Origin: Devosia sp. ZB163
Lineage (GTDB): Bacteria > Pseudomonadota > Alphaproteobacteria > Rhizobiales > Devosiaceae
Assembly: GCF_028613635.1 (NCBI RefSeq)
Contig: NZ_JAQRMY010000002.1
Location: forward strand, 868,001-932,000
DNA length: 64,000 nt
Direction of reading: 5' to 3'
A program made the position numbers and the translations under genes. Each line of letters starts with the position of its first letter. Position 1 is the first letter of the stretch. Positions 1 through 9,144 of this stretch are shown here, piece by piece. The notes beneath the pieces are model-generated. The model worked only from the letters and a program-made list of their open reading frames with translations, was not told the origin of the DNA and made no database searches.

Positions 1-1422
1 GAGAAGTACAAGTACGGGTTCGAAACTCAGATCGAGGTCGAGAAGGCCCCCAAGGGCCTGAACGAGGACACGATCCGCTTCATCTCGGCCAAGAAGGACG
101 AGCCCGAGTGGATGCTCGAGTGGCGCCTCGAGGCCTATCGCCGCTGGCTGACCATGGATGAGCCGACCTGGGCGAAGGTGAAGTACCCCAAGATCGACTT
201 CCAGGACATGTACTACTACGCGGCCCCCAAGGGCGCGAATAAGCCCAAGTCGCTCGACGAGGTCGATCCCGCCCTGCTCGAGATGTACGAGAAACTGGGC
301 GTGCCGCTGCGGGAGCGCGAGCTCCTCGCCGGCGTCGAGCAGCCCAGGGTGGCCGTGGATGCGGTGATCGATTCCGTCTCGGTTGCGACGACCTTCCGCG
401 CCGAGCTCGAGAAAATGGGCATCATCTTCTGCTCGATCTCCGAGGCGATCCGCGAGTACCCGGACCTGGTGAAGCAGTACCTCGGCTCGGTCGTGCCTGT
501 GTCCGACAACTACTACGCGACGCTGAACTCGGCCGTCTTCACCGACGGGTCGTTCTGCTACATCCCCAAGGGCGTCCGCTGCCCGATGGAGCTCTCGACC
601 TATTTCCGCATCAACGAGGCCAAGACCGGCCAGTTTGAGCGCACGCTGCTGATCGCCGACGAGGGCGCTTACGTCAGCTACCTCGAAGGTTGCACGGCTC
701 CGGCTCGCGCCGAGCACCAGCTGCATGCGGCGGTGGTCGAGCTCGTCGCGATGAAGGACGCCGAGATCAAGTACTCGACTGTCCAGAACTGGTTCCCGGG
801 CGACAAGGACGGCAAGGGCGGCGTCTACAACTTCGTCACCAAGCGTGGCGACTGTCGTGGCGACAACTCCAAGATCAGCTGGACGCAGGTGGAAACCGGC
901 TCCGCGATCACCTGGAAGTACCCCTCCTGCATCCTGCGCGGCGACAACTCGTCGGGCGAGTTCTACTCGATCGCCATTTCGAACGGCTATCAGCAGGTCG
1001 ACAGCGGCACCAAGATGCTGCACCTGGGCAAGAACACCACGAGCCGGATCATCTCCAAGGGCATCGCGGCAGGCTACTCGGACAACACCTATCGCGGGCA
1101 GGTCTCTGCCCATGCCAAGGCCAAGGGCGCGCGCAACTTCACCCAGTGCGACAGCCTGCTGATCGGTGACAAGTGCGGTGCGCACACGGTGCCTTACATC
1201 GAGAGCCGCAACGCTACGGCCGTGTTTGAGCACGAGGCGACGACATCCAAGATCTCCGACGACCAGATGTTCTACTGCATGCAGCGCGGCCTCTCCGAAG
1301 AGGAAGCGGTAGCGCTGATCGTCAACGGCTTCGTCCGCGACGTGCTGCAGCACCTGCCTATGGAGTTCATGGTCGAGACGCAGAAGCTGATCTCGATCTC
1401 GCTCGAGGGCAGCGTCGGCTGA
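1..1422 (+). CDS. sufB: SufB, Fe-S cluster scaffold subunit (5' end cut by window)
   Basis: Core subunit of the cytosolic SufBCD scaffold that builds Fe-S clusters from SufS-derived sulfur and hands them to carriers. The reading frame is open from base 1, so translation runs upstream of the first visible ATG (112); 473 codons are visible against a usual length near 490, so about 15-20 residues are missing. The SufB signatures are present: [16 protein letters not shown], a Cys in YLEGCTAPA, and the conserved C-terminal stretch [20 protein letters not shown]. Its stop overlaps the start of the next gene by one base (TGATG), so it is translationally coupled to the first cupin. No promoter is visible because the gene start lies outside the window. 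Confidence 0.97.
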   Translation, partial: EKYKYGFETQIEVEKAPKGLNEDTIRFISAKKDEPEWMLEWRLEAYRRWLTMDEPTWAKVKYPKIDFQDMYYYAAPKGANKPKSLDEVDPALLEMYEKLGVPLRERELLAGVEQPRVAVDAVIDSVSVATTFRAELEKMGIIFCSISEAIREYPDLVKQYLGSVVPVSDNYYATLNSAVFTDGSFCYIPKGVRCPMELSTYFRINEAKTGQFERTLLIADEGAYVSYLEGCTAPARAEHQLHAAVVELVAMKDAEIKYSTVQNWFPGDKDGKGGVYNFVTKRGDCRGDNSKISWTQVETGSAITWKYPSCILRGDNSSGEFYSIAISNGYQQVDSGTKMLHLGKNTTSRIISKGIAAGYSDNTYRGQVSAHAKAKGARNFTQCDSLLIGDKCGAHTVPYIESRNATAVFEHEATTSKISDDQMFYCMQRGLSEEEAVALIVNGFVRDVLQHLPMEFMVETQKLISISLEGSVG

Positions 1423-1931
1423 TGACGTCTTCGCCCCGCTACATCGTCAACGTTGCCGACCTTGAGCTCAACTGGCTCAAGGTCGGGAAGCGTTTTGAGG
1501 TGGGGCTGCACGACATCGACGCGGCCGTCGGCACCGACCAGATCGGTGCGACCCTGCATGTCGTGCCGGCCGGCAAGACTGCTTGGCCGTATCACCGGCA
1601 TCACGGGAACGATGAGCTGTTCTTCATCGTCTCGGGGACCGGGACGTATCGGGTGGGCGACCAGCGGCTGCCGATCAAGGCGGGCGACTGCATCGGGGCG
1701 CCGGCCGGTGGCGAGGCGCACCAGATCATCAACAGCAGCGATGCCGAGCTGCGCTATATCGCCTTCGCCAATCATGGCCGGGCGGATGTGACCGAGTATC
1801 CCGACAGCGGGCGAATTGCGGTCGATATCGCACACGGCAACGACAAGGAGCCAATGTCGATCTTCAGCACGGCTGGCAAGCTGACGCCGTTCGGCTACTG
1901 GGACGGCGAAGACACCGAGGGCGCGCAATGA
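1422..1931 (+). CDS. Cupin-domain protein 1 inside the suf operon
   Basis: A 169-aa single-domain cupin. Both cupin motifs are intact: PYHRHHGNDELFFIV supplies the HxH(x)3-4E metal ligands and APAGGEAHQIIN supplies the later His, so a bound metal ion (Fe, Mn or Ni) is likely. No signal peptide or membrane segment, so cytosolic. It overlaps sufB by one base and the next cupin gene by four, which makes it an integral part of the suf operon. It is a paralogue of its neighbour (shared PIKAGD, GAPAGG, HQIIN and EYPDS blocks), so the pair arose by tandem duplication. The substrate is unknown; roles in oxygen or iron sensing, or in protecting Fe-S assembly, are inference from position only. Confidence 0.9.
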   Translation: MTSSPRYIVNVADLELNWLKVGKRFEVGLHDIDAAVGTDQIGATLHVVPAGKTAWPYHRHHGNDELFFIVSGTGTYRVGDQRLPIKAGDCIGAPAGGEAHQIINSSDAELRYIAFANHGRADVTEYPDSGRIAVDIAHGNDKEPMSIFSTAGKLTPFGYWDGEDTEGAQ

Positions 1932-2428
1932 CCAAGCCGGTGATCAACATTGCGGACCTGGCGCTGGAGACCTGGACCAAGGGCTCGAAGTACGCTTCGA
2001 CCGATGCCTCGTTCGGCCGCCAGATCGGCATGACCGGGATGGGCATCAGCTACAACGAGGTGCCCCCCGGCAAGACCGGTTGCCCCTACCACAACCACCA
2101 CATCGAGGATGAGCTGTTCATCGTGCTCGAGAGTGAGGGGACCTATCGCTTCGGCGCCGAGAGCTACCCGATCAAGGCGGGCGATGTGCTTGGCGCTCCT
2201 GCTGGCGGCCGCGATGTGGCGCATCAGATCATCAACACAGGAGCGGTGACGCTCCGCTACTACGGGGTTTCGACCAAGGCGCAGAGCGAAGTGGTCGAAT
2301 ACCCGGACTCGAACAAGTTTGCAGCCTTCAGCCGGCTCAAGGACGGAACGAGGCTGTTCGACCGCATCGGCGGAGCGGACGCTTCACTCGACTACTGGGC
2401 CGGCGAAGACATCGGAGAAGACAAATGA
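1928..2428 (+). CDS. Cupin-domain protein 2 inside the suf operon
   Basis: A 166-aa cupin paralogous to the preceding gene, joined to it by an ATGA overlap and to sufC by another four-base overlap. Metal ligands are visible in [14 protein letters not shown] and in the second motif [15 protein letters not shown], which has two extra residues compared with cupin 1. The N-terminus ([11 protein letters not shown]) also mirrors that of cupin 1 (VNVADLELNW). No targeting signal. The strict coupling implies co-production with SufB and SufC. The two products may form a heterodimer, since cupins often dimerise, but nothing in the sequence proves this. Function unknown. Confidence 0.9.
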   Translation: MTKPVINIADLALETWTKGSKYASTDASFGRQIGMTGMGISYNEVPPGKTGCPYHNHHIEDELFIVLESEGTYRFGAESYPIKAGDVLGAPAGGRDVAHQIINTGAVTLRYYGVSTKAQSEVVEYPDSNKFAAFSRLKDGTRLFDRIGGADASLDYWAGEDIGEDK

Positions 2429-3189
2429 CCACCCCCATGCTTGAAATCCGCAACCTCCATGTTCGCATCGAGGAGCGCGAGATCCTCAAAGGCGTGAACC
2501 TCATCGTCCCCAAGGGCGAGGTGCACGCGATCATGGGGCGCAACGGCTCGGGCAAATCGACCCTGAGCTACGTGCTCGCAGGCAAGGAAGACTACGAGGT
2601 AACCGACGGCGAAGTGCTGCTCGATGGCAAGAACATCCTCGAGATGGAGCCGTCGGATCGTGCTGTCGCGGGCCTGTTCCTCGCGTTCCAGTACCCGATC
2701 GAGATCCCGGGCGTCGCCACGATGACCTTCCTCAAGTCGGCGCTCAATGCCCAGCGCAAGGCGCGCGGCGAGAGTGAGATTTCGACGCCGGATTTCATGA
2801 AGGCGGTCAAGGAAGCCGGCAAGGCGCTCCATATCGACGCCGATATGCTGAAGCGCGCCCTGAACGTGGGCTTCTCGGGCGGCGAGAAGAAGCGCGCCGA
2901 GATCCTTCAGATGGCACTCCTGAAGCCCAAGATGTGCATCCTCGACGAGACGGATTCCGGCCTCGATATTGACGCGCTCAAGGTCGTGTCCGAGGGCGTG
3001 AACGCTCTTCGCGGCGCCGACCGCTCGATGCTGGTCATCACCCACTACCAGCGTCTGCTGAACCATATCGTGCCGGACGTGGTCCACGTGTTCTCGGATG
3101 GTCGTGTGGTCGAGAGCGGCCCCAAGGAGCTCGCGCTCGAGCTCGAGGCTAAGGGCTACGCCGGCTTTGACGAGGAGCAGGCGGCGTGA
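2425..3189 (+). CDS. sufC: SufC, Fe-S assembly ATPase
   Basis: ABC-type ATPase subunit of SufBC2D; ATP binding drives the rearrangement of the SufB-SufD core needed for cluster assembly. 254 aa, the normal size. Walker A is GRNGSGKST (residues about 37-45), the signature is the SufC-specific FSGGEKKR, and Walker B is [13 protein letters not shown], followed by the switch His in ITHYQR. No membrane segments. The start overlaps the second cupin stop by four bases and the stop overlaps the sufD start, so the four genes from sufB to sufC and on to sufD are translationally linked. Confidence 0.98.
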   Translation: MTTPMLEIRNLHVRIEEREILKGVNLIVPKGEVHAIMGRNGSGKSTLSYVLAGKEDYEVTDGEVLLDGKNILEMEPSDRAVAGLFLAFQYPIEIPGVATMTFLKSALNAQRKARGESEISTPDFMKAVKEAGKALHIDADMLKRALNVGFSGGEKKRAEILQMALLKPKMCILDETDSGLDIDALKVVSEGVNALRGADRSMLVITHYQRLLNHIVPDVVHVFSDGRVVESGPKELALELEAKGYAGFDEEQAA

Positions 3190-4394
3190 GCATGCATGTA
3201 CCCGTTCGTCTCGGCCCGGCCGAGACCAAGCTCATCGAGCAGCTGACGGCCATCGGCGCCGCTTCCGAGGCCGAACGCCTCACCGGCACGGGTCTGCCGA
3301 CCCGCCGGGTCGAGGCCTACCACTATACCGACCTCAAGCAGCTGCTGCGCGCGGTGCCCGAGCTCGCCGGTGCGGCTATGGAGGCGAGCGCTCCGGCGCT
3401 GCGCGTCGCCGGTGCCTACCAGCTGATGATCGCCAACGGGGTGGTGCAGGATACCGGCACCGCGCCCGCAGGCGTCATCGTCGGCAAGGCCAATGGCGGA
3501 GTGCTGTCCACGCGTGACGATGTCGTCACGCGTCTCAACAACGCGCTCACCAAGCAATGCCTCACGCTCGACCTCGACGGCTCGGTCGATCCGGTGATCC
3601 AGATCGACCGCCGCACCGAAGGCGCCGCCGGGCACTCGACCAGCGCGGCGAAGATTTTCGTCGCCGACGGCGGCAGCGCGGTGATCCTCGAGACCTATTC
3701 GGGGAGCGACGAAGCGCACCTGGGCAACCACGCCACCTATGTGGCGCTGGGCAAGAACGCCAGAGTGACCCACATCACGGTGAACCTCGCGGCCAAGGCG
3801 GCAACTCACTTCGCCTCGAACGAGTATCACATCGCCGAGGGTGCGCAGTTGCGCACGCTGGTGATCAATGCCGGTGCGGCGTTGAGCCGGACCCAGCTGT
3901 TCCCACGCTACATGGGGGCGGGGGCGCATGCCGACCTCACCGGCCTGAACCTCGTCAGCGACGGCCAGCACGCCGACATCACCATGGATGCGCTGCACGC
4001 CGTTCCGCACACCACTTCGAAGCCGCTGTTCAAGTCGATCGCCCGCGGGCGCTCGAAGGCAGTGGTTCAGGGGCGGCTCGTGGTTGCGCGCGATGCACAG
4101 AAGACCGACGCCAAGCTGATGAGCCAGGGGCTGATGCTCTCGGACGAGGCTGAGATCCTCAGCAAGCCCGAGCTCGAGATTTATGCCGACGACGTCGTCT
4201 GCGGCCACGGCTCGACCTGCGGCCGCCTCGACGAGGACTCGATGTTCTATCTGTTGAGCCGCGGCATTCCCAAGGTGGAAGCCGAGACGATGCTGGTGCG
4301 GGCGTTCCTCGCCGAGCTGGTTGATCCCATCGAGGACGAGGCGCTCAACGAAGCGCTGACCGCGGTGATCGAGGATTGGCTGGCGCGGGGCTGA
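3186..4394 (+). CDS. sufD: SufD, Fe-S scaffold partner subunit
   Basis: Partner of SufB in the SufBC2D scaffold. About 402 aa. The C-terminal part carries the SufB/SufD family block with ICxCxHGST-like residues ([27 protein letters not shown]), including the His expected at the SufB-SufD cluster interface. Two starts are possible: GTG at 3186, which overlaps the sufC stop, or ATG at 3192; the GTG is listed because of the overlap pattern seen across this operon. A 28-base gap separates it from sufS. Confidence 0.96.
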   Translation: MSMHVPVRLGPAETKLIEQLTAIGAASEAERLTGTGLPTRRVEAYHYTDLKQLLRAVPELAGAAMEASAPALRVAGAYQLMIANGVVQDTGTAPAGVIVGKANGGVLSTRDDVVTRLNNALTKQCLTLDLDGSVDPVIQIDRRTEGAAGHSTSAAKIFVADGGSAVILETYSGSDEAHLGNHATYVALGKNARVTHITVNLAAKAATHFASNEYHIAEGAQLRTLVINAGAALSRTQLFPRYMGAGAHADLTGLNLVSDGQHADITMDALHAVPHTTSKPLFKSIARGRSKAVVQGRLVVARDAQKTDAKLMSQGLMLSDEAEILSKPELEIYADDVVCGHGSTCGRLDEDSMFYLLSRGIPKVEAETMLVRAFLAELVDPIEDEALNEALTAVIEDWLARG

Positions 4395-4422
4395 TCCCGC
4401 GCCATCTCCAACGGTAAGCAAG

Positions 4423-5643
4423 ATGACCTTCGACCTCGCCAAAGTGCGCTCTGACTTTCCGATCCTCGAGGAGAAGATCCACGGGAATCGGCTCGTCTAC
4501 CTCGACTCGGGCGCTTCGGCGCAGAAGCCGAACCAGGTGCTCGACCGGATGGATTGGGCGCATCGGCACGCCTATGCCAACGTCCACCGCGGGCTCCATA
4601 CCCTCGCAAACCGGGCGACCGAAGCCTACGAAGGCGGGCGCGAAGCCGTGCGGCGCTTCGTCAATGCGGGGCGGAACGAGGAGATCATCTTCACCCGCTC
4701 GGCCACCGAGGCGATCAACCTCGTCGCAGCGTCGTTCCTCGGGCCGCGGATCGGGGAGGGCGATGAGATCGTGCTCTCCATCATGGAGCACCACTCCAAC
4801 ATTGTGCCATGGCATTTCCACCGCGAGCGCAAGGGCGCGGTGCTGAACTGGGTGGATGTCGGCGATGACGGCAGCTTCTCGATCGAGGCGTTCGAGAAGG
4901 CGTTGACGCCGCGCACCAAGATGGTCGCCATCACTCACATGTCGAACGTGCTGGGCACGGTGACGCCGATCAAGCAGATCGTCGAGATCGCCCACGCGCG
5001 GGGCATCCCGGTGCTGGTCGACGGCAGCCAGGGGGCGGTGCACCGGAAGGTCGACGTCCAGGATCTCGACGTCGACTTCTACGTCTTCACCGGCCACAAG
5101 CTCTACGGCCCGACGGGCATCGGGGTGCTTTACGGCAAGTACGAGCTGCTGGCAGACATGCAGCCCTACCAGGGCGGCGGCGAGATGATCGATACGGTCA
5201 CGATGGAGCAGGTCACCTACAACGAGCCGCCGCACCGCTTCGAGGCCGGCACACCCCCCATTGTCCAGGCCATCGGCCTGGGAGCAGCCATCGACTACGT
5301 CGAGGGCATCGGGCATGAGGCAACCGAGGCGCACGAAGCGGAACTGACCAGTTACGCGATGGAGCGCCTGGGCCGGATCAACTCGCTGCGCCTGATCGGC
5401 ACGGCGCCCGGAAAGGGCGGCATTTTCTCGTTCGAGCTCAAGGGCGCACATGCCCATGACGTCTCGACCATTCTCGATCGCTACGGCATCGCGGTGCGGG
5501 CTGGAACCCACTGCGCCATGCCGCTGCTCAAGCGTTTCGGCGTCACCTCTACCTGCCGGGCCTCCTTCGGCCTATATACCGGCAAGGATGACATCGATGC
5601 GCTGGTCGAAGGTATCGAAAAGGCGCGAAGCTTCTTCGCGTAA
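4423..5643 (+). CDS. sufS: SufS, group II cysteine desulfurase
   Basis: PLP enzyme that takes sulfur from cysteine as a persulfide and feeds it to SufBCD. 406 aa, typical. The PLP lysine is in VFTGHKLYGPTGIG, and the active-site Cys is in the short RAGTHCAMPLLKRF loop, as in group II (SufS/CsdA) enzymes rather than NifS/IscS. No sufE or sufU homologue is visible in the operon, so the sulfur acceptor must be encoded elsewhere or lie outside the window. Confidence 0.97.
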   Translation: MTFDLAKVRSDFPILEEKIHGNRLVYLDSGASAQKPNQVLDRMDWAHRHAYANVHRGLHTLANRATEAYEGGREAVRRFVNAGRNEEIIFTRSATEAINLVAASFLGPRIGEGDEIVLSIMEHHSNIVPWHFHRERKGAVLNWVDVGDDGSFSIEAFEKALTPRTKMVAITHMSNVLGTVTPIKQIVEIAHARGIPVLVDGSQGAVHRKVDVQDLDVDFYVFTGHKLYGPTGIGVLYGKYELLADMQPYQGGGEMIDTVTMEQVTYNEPPHRFEAGTPPIVQAIGLGAAIDYVEGIGHEATEAHEAELTSYAMERLGRINSLRLIGTAPGKGGIFSFELKGAHAHDVSTILDRYGIAVRAGTHCAMPLLKRFGVTSTCRASFGLYTGKDDIDALVEGIEKARSFFA

Positions 5644-5652
5644 GGGTTGGAT

Positions 5653-6069
5653 ATGACCGACGAAGTGAAAGACCTGGCCCCCGCGGCCGAAGCCCCCGAG
5701 CCCAATGCCGGCGATGCCCCGCGCATCAAGGCGAACGTGGGCGGCGCGATTCCCGCCGACGAGGTCGAGCGGATCACCAAGGACCTGATTGGGGCGCTGA
5801 AGACCGTCTACGATCCGGAGATCCCGGTCGACATCTACGAGCTTGGGCTGATCTACAAGGTCGACCTGGACGACGACCGCAACCTCGCCATCGATATGAC
5901 TCTGACCGCTCCTGGATGTCCTGTGGCCGGCGAGATGCCGGGCTGGGTGGAAAACGCTGCGCTGTCCGTCGAAGGCATCCAGAACGTGACCGTGAACATG
6001 GTCTACGATCCGCCATGGGATGCGTCTCGCATGAGCGAAGAAGCCCAGGTTGCGCTCAACTGGTGGTAA
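5653..6069 (+). CDS. sufT: SufT-like DUF59/MIP18 Fe-S maturation factor
   Basis: Small DUF59-family protein of 138 aa that assists Fe-S protein maturation, commonly found at the end of alphaproteobacterial suf operons. Family features: VYDPEIPVDIYELGLIYKV, LTAPGCPVAGEMP with the conserved Cys, and VYDPPWDASRMSEEA. A TTG at 5647 is in frame, but ATG 5653 is preferred because AAGGG sits just upstream of it. The first 30 or so residues are acidic and Ala/Pro-rich and look disordered. Directly downstream of sufS (9 bases). Confidence 0.93.
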   Translation: MTDEVKDLAPAAEAPEPNAGDAPRIKANVGGAIPADEVERITKDLIGALKTVYDPEIPVDIYELGLIYKVDLDDDRNLAIDMTLTAPGCPVAGEMPGWVENAALSVEGIQNVTVNMVYDPPWDASRMSEEAQVALNWW

Positions 6070-6122
6070 GTTCCGCGCGTTAGGTCTATATATCGTCTTG
6101 TTACGATGAAGGTCCGCAGCCG

Positions 6123-6509
6123 ATGCCATTGAAGATCATGAGCCTCACCGATGCCGCCGCCGAGCGCATCAATGAGATCATTGAGGATAGCGACAAGCCC
6201 GTAGTCGGCGTGCGAGTCGGCATCCGCAATGCCGGTTGCGCCGGGCAAGCCTATACACTCGACTACGTCTCCGAACCGGTCTCGGGCGACGACCATGTCG
6301 AGGACAAGGGCGTCCACGTTTTTGTCGAGCCCAAGGCGACGCTGTTCCTTCTCGGCACGGTGATGGACTTCGAGGAGGACATTCTCAAGTCCGGGTTCAC
6401 CTTCAAGAACCCCAACCAGACGGGTGAGTGCGGCTGCGGCGAGAGCGTCCAGCTAAAGCCGGCCGACCTGAAGGCTCTGGCCGACGCACGGACGACCGGG
6501 CACGCCTGA
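6123..6509 (+). CDS. sufA: SufA/IscA-type Fe-S carrier
   Basis: A-type carrier of 128 aa that accepts clusters from SufBCD and delivers them to apoproteins. The three Fe-S ligand cysteines are visible: one in RNAGCAGQAY and two in GECGCGESV. It is the last gene of the suf cluster, 53 bases after sufT. The name sufA is given from operon position; the sequence alone does not separate SufA, IscA and ErpA subfamilies. Between its stop and aroA lie 157 bases in which I see no gene. Confidence 0.93.
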   Translation: MPLKIMSLTDAAAERINEIIEDSDKPVVGVRVGIRNAGCAGQAYTLDYVSEPVSGDDHVEDKGVHVFVEPKATLFLLGTVMDFEEDILKSGFTFKNPNQTGECGCGESVQLKPADLKALADARTTGHA

Positions 6510-6666
6510 GGGCGATGCCCGTTGCAGCATTTGCCCCGATTGGCTACACCCATCGGGCTTGCTTCAACCTCACCCCGGCGAAGGACCGGGCCATTCGACA
6601 GATCGATGTGTCCGGCTCGACCGGAGTGAGTGCGGCCATCGGCCGCCTGTTTGACGGAGTGCTCCA

Positions 6667-7941
6667 TTGACTGCTGCCGCTTCCTCAAAGCTCGAGGCTT
6701 TGACGATCGTCCCCCCCGCCCGTCCCCTGGTGGGACGCGTGACGCCCCCGGGCTCCAAGTCGATCACCAATCGTGCACTGCTGCTGGCAGCCCTCGCCAA
6801 GGGCACGAGCCGCCTGACCGGGGCGCTGAAGAGCAAGGACACGGCCCTGATGGCACGGGCACTCGGCCAGATGGGCGTCACGGTCGAGGAGCCTGACGCG
6901 ACGACCTTCATCGTCACCAGCGACGGGACGCTCAAGGCGCCCACCGAGGCTCTGGTGCTGGGGAACGCCGGCACCGCGACACGCTTCCTGACCGCCGCAG
7001 TGTCGCTGGTCGAGGGCAGGGTGGTCGTCGACGGCGACGAGGCAATGCGCAAGCGCCCGATCGAGCCGCTCCTGGTGGCTCTCCGCTCCCTCGGTATCGA
7101 CGCCACCAGTGAGACCGGCTGCCCGCCTGTGGTGATCGACGGCACAGGCTCGTTTGGCAGCGGGCGTGTCGAGATCGATGGTGGCCTCTCGAGCCAGTAC
7201 GTCTCCGCGCTGCTCATGGCGGCACCCTATGGCGACGGCCCGATTGAGGTGGCGCTGACTGGCAAGGACCTCGATGCCCGCGGCTACGTGAACCTGACGC
7301 TCGCCGCCATGCGCGCCTTCGGTGCGAAGGTCGAGCAACTGGACGAGATGACCTGGCGCGTTGAGCCGACCGGCTACCGGGCCACTGATTTCCACATCGA
7401 GCCCGATGCTTCGGCTGCCACGTACCTCTGGGCGGCGGAAGCGCTCACGGGCGGCTCCATCGAACTCGGCGTGCCCATGGATGCCTTCACGCAGCCCGAT
7501 GCCGAGGCCGCCAGGTTCATTAGCATGTTCCCGCACCTGCCGGCCGTGATCGACGGCTCGCAAATGCAGGACGCCGTGCCGACGCTGGCCGTGCTGTCGG
7601 CATTCAACGAGACGCCGGTCCGGTTCATCGGGATCGCCAACCTGCGGGTCAAGGAGTGCGACCGCATCTCGGCGCTCTCGACCGAACTGAACCGCATTCG
7701 CGCCGGGCTGGCGCATGAGGAAGGCGATGACCTCGTGGTCAGTTCGGACCCTGGCTTGGCCGGTCAGGCGCTGCCCACGAAGATAGAAACCTACGAGGAT
7801 CATCGCATCGCGATGAGCTTTGCCCTCGCCGGACTGAAGATCGGCGGAATCACCATCCTCGATCCACTATGCGTCGGAAAGACCTATCCCGGGTACTGGG
7901 ACGCCCTCAGATCCCTGAGCGTCGAGACGCGGGAGGCCTAA
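6667..7941 (+). CDS. aroA: AroA, EPSP synthase with an AGTATRFL active-site loop
   Basis: 3-phosphoshikimate 1-carboxyvinyltransferase, sixth step of the shikimate pathway, cytosolic, 424 aa. Catalytic residues of the family are in place: Lys in PGSKSITNR, Arg in EAMRKRPI, SSQ in GLSSQYVS, Asp in MQDAVPTLAV, Glu/Arg in RVKECDR, His in YEDHRIAMS and Lys in VGKTYPGYW. The PEP-site loop reads GNAGTATRFL where E. coli has GNAGTAMRPL, so the position of Pro101 is Phe. The start is TTG 6667, chosen because GGAG lies at 6656-6659, seven bases upstream; no ATG fits. Convergent with the next gene (7-base gap). Confidence 0.96.
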   Translation: MTAAASSKLEALTIVPPARPLVGRVTPPGSKSITNRALLLAALAKGTSRLTGALKSKDTALMARALGQMGVTVEEPDATTFIVTSDGTLKAPTEALVLGNAGTATRFLTAAVSLVEGRVVVDGDEAMRKRPIEPLLVALRSLGIDATSETGCPPVVIDGTGSFGSGRVEIDGGLSSQYVSALLMAAPYGDGPIEVALTGKDLDARGYVNLTLAAMRAFGAKVEQLDEMTWRVEPTGYRATDFHIEPDASAATYLWAAEALTGGSIELGVPMDAFTQPDAEAARFISMFPHLPAVIDGSQMQDAVPTLAVLSAFNETPVRFIGIANLRVKECDRISALSTELNRIRAGLAHEEGDDLVVSSDPGLAGQALPTKIETYEDHRIAMSFALAGLKIGGITILDPLCVGKTYPGYWDALRSLSVETREA

Positions 7942-7948
7942 GCGCAGG

Positions 7949-9073
7949 TCAGGCGGCACCTAGAGCCGGGAAAGTCTCGTCGTTGTCGAGATCGGTCTCG
8001 CTGACCACCTTGTTGCGTCCCAGGTGCTTTGCGGCATAGAGGCAGCGATCGGCGCGCTCGATCAGGCCCGAGGGGGTATCCGAAGCCCGGTACGAGGCGA
8101 CACCGAACGAAGCGGTGACCCGGCCCAGCTTCTCGTTGGTGGAGCGCTTCAGCAGTTCCTTGGCCTGGATGGCCTTGCGGATGTTGTCGGCAAGGATCAC
8201 GGCGCCTTCGAGGTCGGTGTCCGGCAGAATGGCCGCGAACTCTTCACCGCCGTAGCGGGCCGCAATGTCCTTACCCTTGATGTTGGACTTCAGCGTCATC
8301 GCCACGAGGCGCAGGACTTGGTCGCCCGTCTGGTGGCCCCAAGTGTCGTTGAAGTTCTTGAAGTGGTCGATGTCGATCAGGATCAGCGACAGGTGGCCGT
8401 GGCCTTCGGCAGCCCGGCCGACGGCGCGCAGCAGTCCGTCATCGAAGGCCTTGCGGTTGTGGATCTTGGTCAGCGGGTCGAGCAGCGCTTCTCGGCGGAC
8501 GTCGTCGAGATCGCGCTGCAGGGCGTCGATGTCGTCTCGGGACGCCTGCAGGCTCATCTCCAGCTGGTGGTTGGCATCCTGCATACGGCGCGTCTCGGCG
8601 AGCAGCGCACCGGCCAGCTTCCGCAGTTCGTCGGTATCGAGTTCGTCCGCGCCGAGGTCCCCCGAGGCGATCTGCAGGGAGGCGGAGTAGGCGCTGGCCG
8701 TGGTCATCGCCGTGTCGATGGCATCGTGTACCGCGACGATGCGCCGGGACATCCGCTCTGACACGCCCGAGATGCGCGCATTGGCATCCTGGGCCCTCAG
8801 AAACTCATTGTAGAGCCGTTCGGCAATATCGGAAGTGGCGTGGCCGTCGCGGAAGATCTCGTTGATGCGAGAGTTGAGAGACGGGTTCACGCCGGTCGCG
8901 TAGGTGTAGAGCAGTTCGTAGAACTGCGGGTACGGCGGAATCGTCGCCCGCTTCAGCAGGTCGATCGCCGAAGTGGCATAGCCAAGGGCGCGTCTGAATT
9001 CCTGCTCTGACACCGTGCCCCCGAATCCCACCGTAAGCCGATTGATTGGCGCGCATTGTCCGATGTTCGGCAT
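7949..9073 (-). CDS. Diguanylate cyclase, GGDEF domain
   Basis: Makes c-di-GMP from two GTP. The C-terminal half is a GGDEF domain whose signature reads RYGGEEFAAILP, an active GGEEF site; the upstream LTKIHNRKAFDDGL and LILIDIDHFKNFND blocks with the metal-binding Asp are intact. The N-terminal half has no membrane segments and is largely helical (QDANHQLEMSLQASRDDIDALQ suggests a coiled coil before the catalytic domain), so it is a soluble enzyme. I see no RxxD inhibitory site directly before GGEEF. The start is ATG 9073 or, as I think equally likely, GTG 9013 (VSEQEF), which follows a run of G. Output may go to the two PilZ proteins at 17.4-18.8 kb. Confidence 0.93.
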   Translation of the reverse strand: MPNIGQCAPINRLTVGFGGTVSEQEFRRALGYATSAIDLLKRATIPPYPQFYELLYTYATGVNPSLNSRINEIFRDGHATSDIAERLYNEFLRAQDANARISGVSERMSRRIVAVHDAIDTAMTTASAYSASLQIASGDLGADELDTDELRKLAGALLAETRRMQDANHQLEMSLQASRDDIDALQRDLDDVRREALLDPLTKIHNRKAFDDGLLRAVGRAAEGHGHLSLILIDIDHFKNFNDTWGHQTGDQVLRLVAMTLKSNIKGKDIAARYGGEEFAAILPDTDLEGAVILADNIRKAIQAKELLKRSTNEKLGRVTASFGVASYRASDTPSGLIERADRCLYAAKHLGRNKVVSETDLDNDETFPALGAA

Positions 9074-9107
9074 TAATGCCGCGTAAAAGCACCGTAACCC
9101 AATGGGA

Positions 9108-9125
9108 GTTATACTGACATGTCAG
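9108..9125 (-). promoter_or_regulatory. Candidate promoter with a 12-bp palindrome for the diguanylate cyclase
   Basis: A perfect palindrome, CTGACATGTCAG (9114-9125), sits directly against a TATAAC -10-like hexamer (minus strand, 9113-9108), 35-40 bases before the ATG at 9073. A dyad filling the -35/-10 spacer is a common operator position. No good -35 hexamer is visible, which would fit an activated promoter. The binding protein is unknown. Confidence 0.35.
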
Positions 9126-9144
9126 GTGTTAGTCTGTATTTCGG

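Noticed and set aside
6510-6666. Small ORF between the sufA-like gene and aroA
   Set aside because: The plus frame at 6428-6670 overlaps the conserved end of the sufA-like gene and gives a random-looking product.
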